The position numbers were made by a program, and so were the translations under genes. Source: Methanospirillum sp. (GTDB taxonomy: Archaea; Halobacteriota; Methanomicrobia; Methanomicrobiales; Methanospirillaceae). Taken from it: a DNA stretch of 5,189 nt. The notes under the pieces are model-generated. The model did no database searches. It was not told where the DNA came from and worked only from the letters and a program-made list of their open reading frames with translations. Position 1 is the first letter of the stretch, and each line of letters opens with the position of its first letter. Positions 4,037 to 5,189 of the stretch are shown one piece after another. The DNA is taken from the NCBI GenBank assembly GCA_028679485.1, contig JAJRBL010000262.1, forward strand, positions 1 to 5,189, written 5' to 3'.

Positions 4037-5189
4037 TGCAGATCCTTGATCCGGAAAAAACCAGGCTTATCAAGCAGTACCTCCGGGAAAATCCCCGAGG
4101 TATGAACATCTCTGCCATTGCATCGAAGACCGGTTTGAACCGGAACCTCGTGGCGAAGTACCTGGATCTCCTCACGATCTCCGGGTTAGTCGAGATGCAG
4201 AACTATGGGGTTTCCAAGACCTATTTCCTCTCCCATCGTGTTCCGATATCAACTCTCCTTGAATTCACCTCAGATTACATCATCACATTCGATGCGGACC
4301 TGCAGATTACCCAGGTAAATGATCGTCTGCTCTCTCTTCTGGGTAAAACCAGGGAGATGCTCATCGGCAGGTCCCTGTATGAGATCGAAGATCCGTTTCT
4401 GAAGCATCTTCCTGCAGAGGAACTGCACGAGGACCTGCATAAAACCGGGGAGAAGATCCGGGAGATGAGTTACCTGTTTGACAAAGATGAGCGGCACTTC
4501 CGGATGAAACAGATTCCAGCGGTTTTTGACGACGGCACCCGGGGATTTACCTGCATTCTTGAAGATACCACCATCAAGCATCAGGCAGAAGAGGCAAGGG
4601 AACAGTATATATCCCAGTTGGAGTTTTTTTCCCGGAAACTGCAGGATTTTATGGAAGTTCCCCCAAGTTCTGGCCTGTACCAGGCTATCGGTGCCGGTCT
4701 TGATGAACTCATCCCCAATTCGATAATCATCGTCAACCTGTATGACCCCCAGTCAAAAGGCCTGCTATTTGAGGCTATATACGGGGAGAGAGGGATAGAA
4801 TTTTTCAAGCGATGTCGCGAATGCGGTTTTACCTGGAAGGCTGAACAGGCGTATGATCTGGTCTCCGGATTTTTACGATCCGGAAAGATATACCAGATGC
4901 CGGGAAAACTTCATTATGCATCATTTCAACTCATCTCCCCGGATGATTGCATAAAGATTGAAACAGAATTCAAAGTTGAGAATTTTTATTCCATTGGTCT
5001 TATATGGCGGGGATTTCTCCTGGGAAATATTACCATCATACTAAAGAAGGATTCACAGCCGATTAATATCCCTCTCGTCGAGACCTATGCACGGGCTGCA
5101 TCGATAACCCTCCAGCGCCATATTGCCGAAGAACGGCTCCATAAAAACCCAGATCCGGATAATCCCTCTTCCTGGGCTCCAGGGATGGA
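4036..5189 (+). CDS. Sensor/regulator with winged HTH, PAS and GAF domains (3' end outside window)
   Basis: This frame is open for 384 codons and runs off the window. ATG 4036 follows AGGAGA (4025-4030) by five bases, and no earlier start exists after the in-frame TAA at 4012. Residues 1-68 form a winged helix-turn-helix: LIKQYLRENPRGMNISAIAS leads into the recognition helix LNRNLVAKYLDLLTISGLVE, with a wing ending TYFLSHRVP. Residues about 72-178 are a PAS domain (ITFDADLQITQVNDRLLSLL, then a PAC-like end FTCILEDTTIKHQ). A helical linker (180-205) leads to a GAF-like domain (about 207-365) with a CxxC pair, Cys260 and Cys263 (KRCRECGF), and the strand GLIWRGFLLGNITIIL. Such methanogen proteins often continue into more PAS domains or a histidine kinase; none is visible here. 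It probably senses a ligand or redox state in the cytoplasm and controls transcription. There is no membrane segment so far. Target genes are unknown. Confidence 0.88.
   Translation, partial: MQILDPEKTRLIKQYLRENPRGMNISAIASKTGLNRNLVAKYLDLLTISGLVEMQNYGVSKTYFLSHRVPISTLLEFTSDYIITFDADLQITQVNDRLLSLLGKTREMLIGRSLYEIEDPFLKHLPAEELHEDLHKTGEKIREMSYLFDKDERHFRMKQIPAVFDDGTRGFTCILEDTTIKHQAEEAREQYISQLEFFSRKLQDFMEVPPSSGLYQAIGAGLDELIPNSIIIVNLYDPQSKGLLFEAIYGERGIEFFKRCRECGFTWKAEQAYDLVSGFLRSGKIYQMPGKLHYASFQLISPDDCIKIETEFKVENFYSIGLIWRGFLLGNITIILKKDSQPINIPLVETYARAASITLQRHIAEERLHKNPDPDNPSSWAPGM

Noticed and set aside
3852..4175. Minus-strand 107-codon ORF
   Set aside because: It is antisense to the first 140 bases of the sensor gene, whose winged-helix reading is clear. 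The product is rich in Arg and Ser with no domain pattern.
4270..4808. Several short ORFs in other frames and on the minus strand
   Set aside because: All lie inside the PAS-GAF coding frame, which stays open to the end of the window.
4864..4884. Perfect inverted repeat TCCGGAT/ATCCGGA
   Set aside because: It lies within the sensor coding region. CCGGAT-type words are common in this window, so it is likely chance.
1..5189. CRISPR array, tRNA, rRNA, insertion sequence or att site
   Set aside because: No regularly spaced repeats, cloverleaf, conserved rRNA stretches, transposase or terminal repeats with target duplication were found on reading both strands.

Overview
The window looks like a chromosomal segment of a methanogenic archaeon of the order Methanomicrobiales, possibly Methanospirillum-like. 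That placement is an inference from four things. There are several secreted surface-type proteins rich in N-glycosylation sequons, and a single-domain protein that resembles the short beta-sandwich repeats of Methanomicrobiales S-layer proteins. There is a sensor with an N-terminal winged helix followed by PAS and GAF, an architecture I associate with these methanogens. Finally, the signals are archaeal: GGAGG-type ribosome sites, A/T-rich TATA-like boxes and T-run terminators. No rRNA, tRNA, CRISPR array, insertion sequence or phage gene was seen.

Layout. Positions 1-149 hold the 3' end of an unrecognised gene. Positions 374-1628 form a tight plus-strand cluster of three genes: a 167-residue protein without a signal peptide, a 188-residue secreted protein with six sequons, and a 51-residue one-helix membrane protein that starts in an ATGA overlap. 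A T-rich terminator zone (about 1645-1720) separates it from a convergent minus-strand gene (1776-2210) for a small exported protein. A 285-bp divergent promoter region (2211-2495) follows. Next comes a complete class III periplasmic-binding protein of the iron-chelate/cobalamin type (2496-3560), with a good hairpin terminator and no adjacent permease or ATPase. The gap 3561-4035 holds that terminator, a second hairpin, a possible 49-codon ORF and short repeats. The window ends inside a sensor gene (4036 onward): winged HTH, PAS and GAF, cut off by the window edge.

How the parts may work together. Most of the window encodes exported or envelope proteins. The substrate-binding protein would capture a metal chelate or corrinoid outside the membrane and pass it to an importer encoded elsewhere. 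The sensor could regulate local genes, but nothing in the sequence proves this.

The best leads for something undescribed are three. The three-gene cluster has no product I can assign to a family. Its leader carries a near-ideal ribosome site with no start codon at normal distance, followed by a hairpin. That ribosome-site-plus-hairpin unit recurs, inverted, near 3719-3759.
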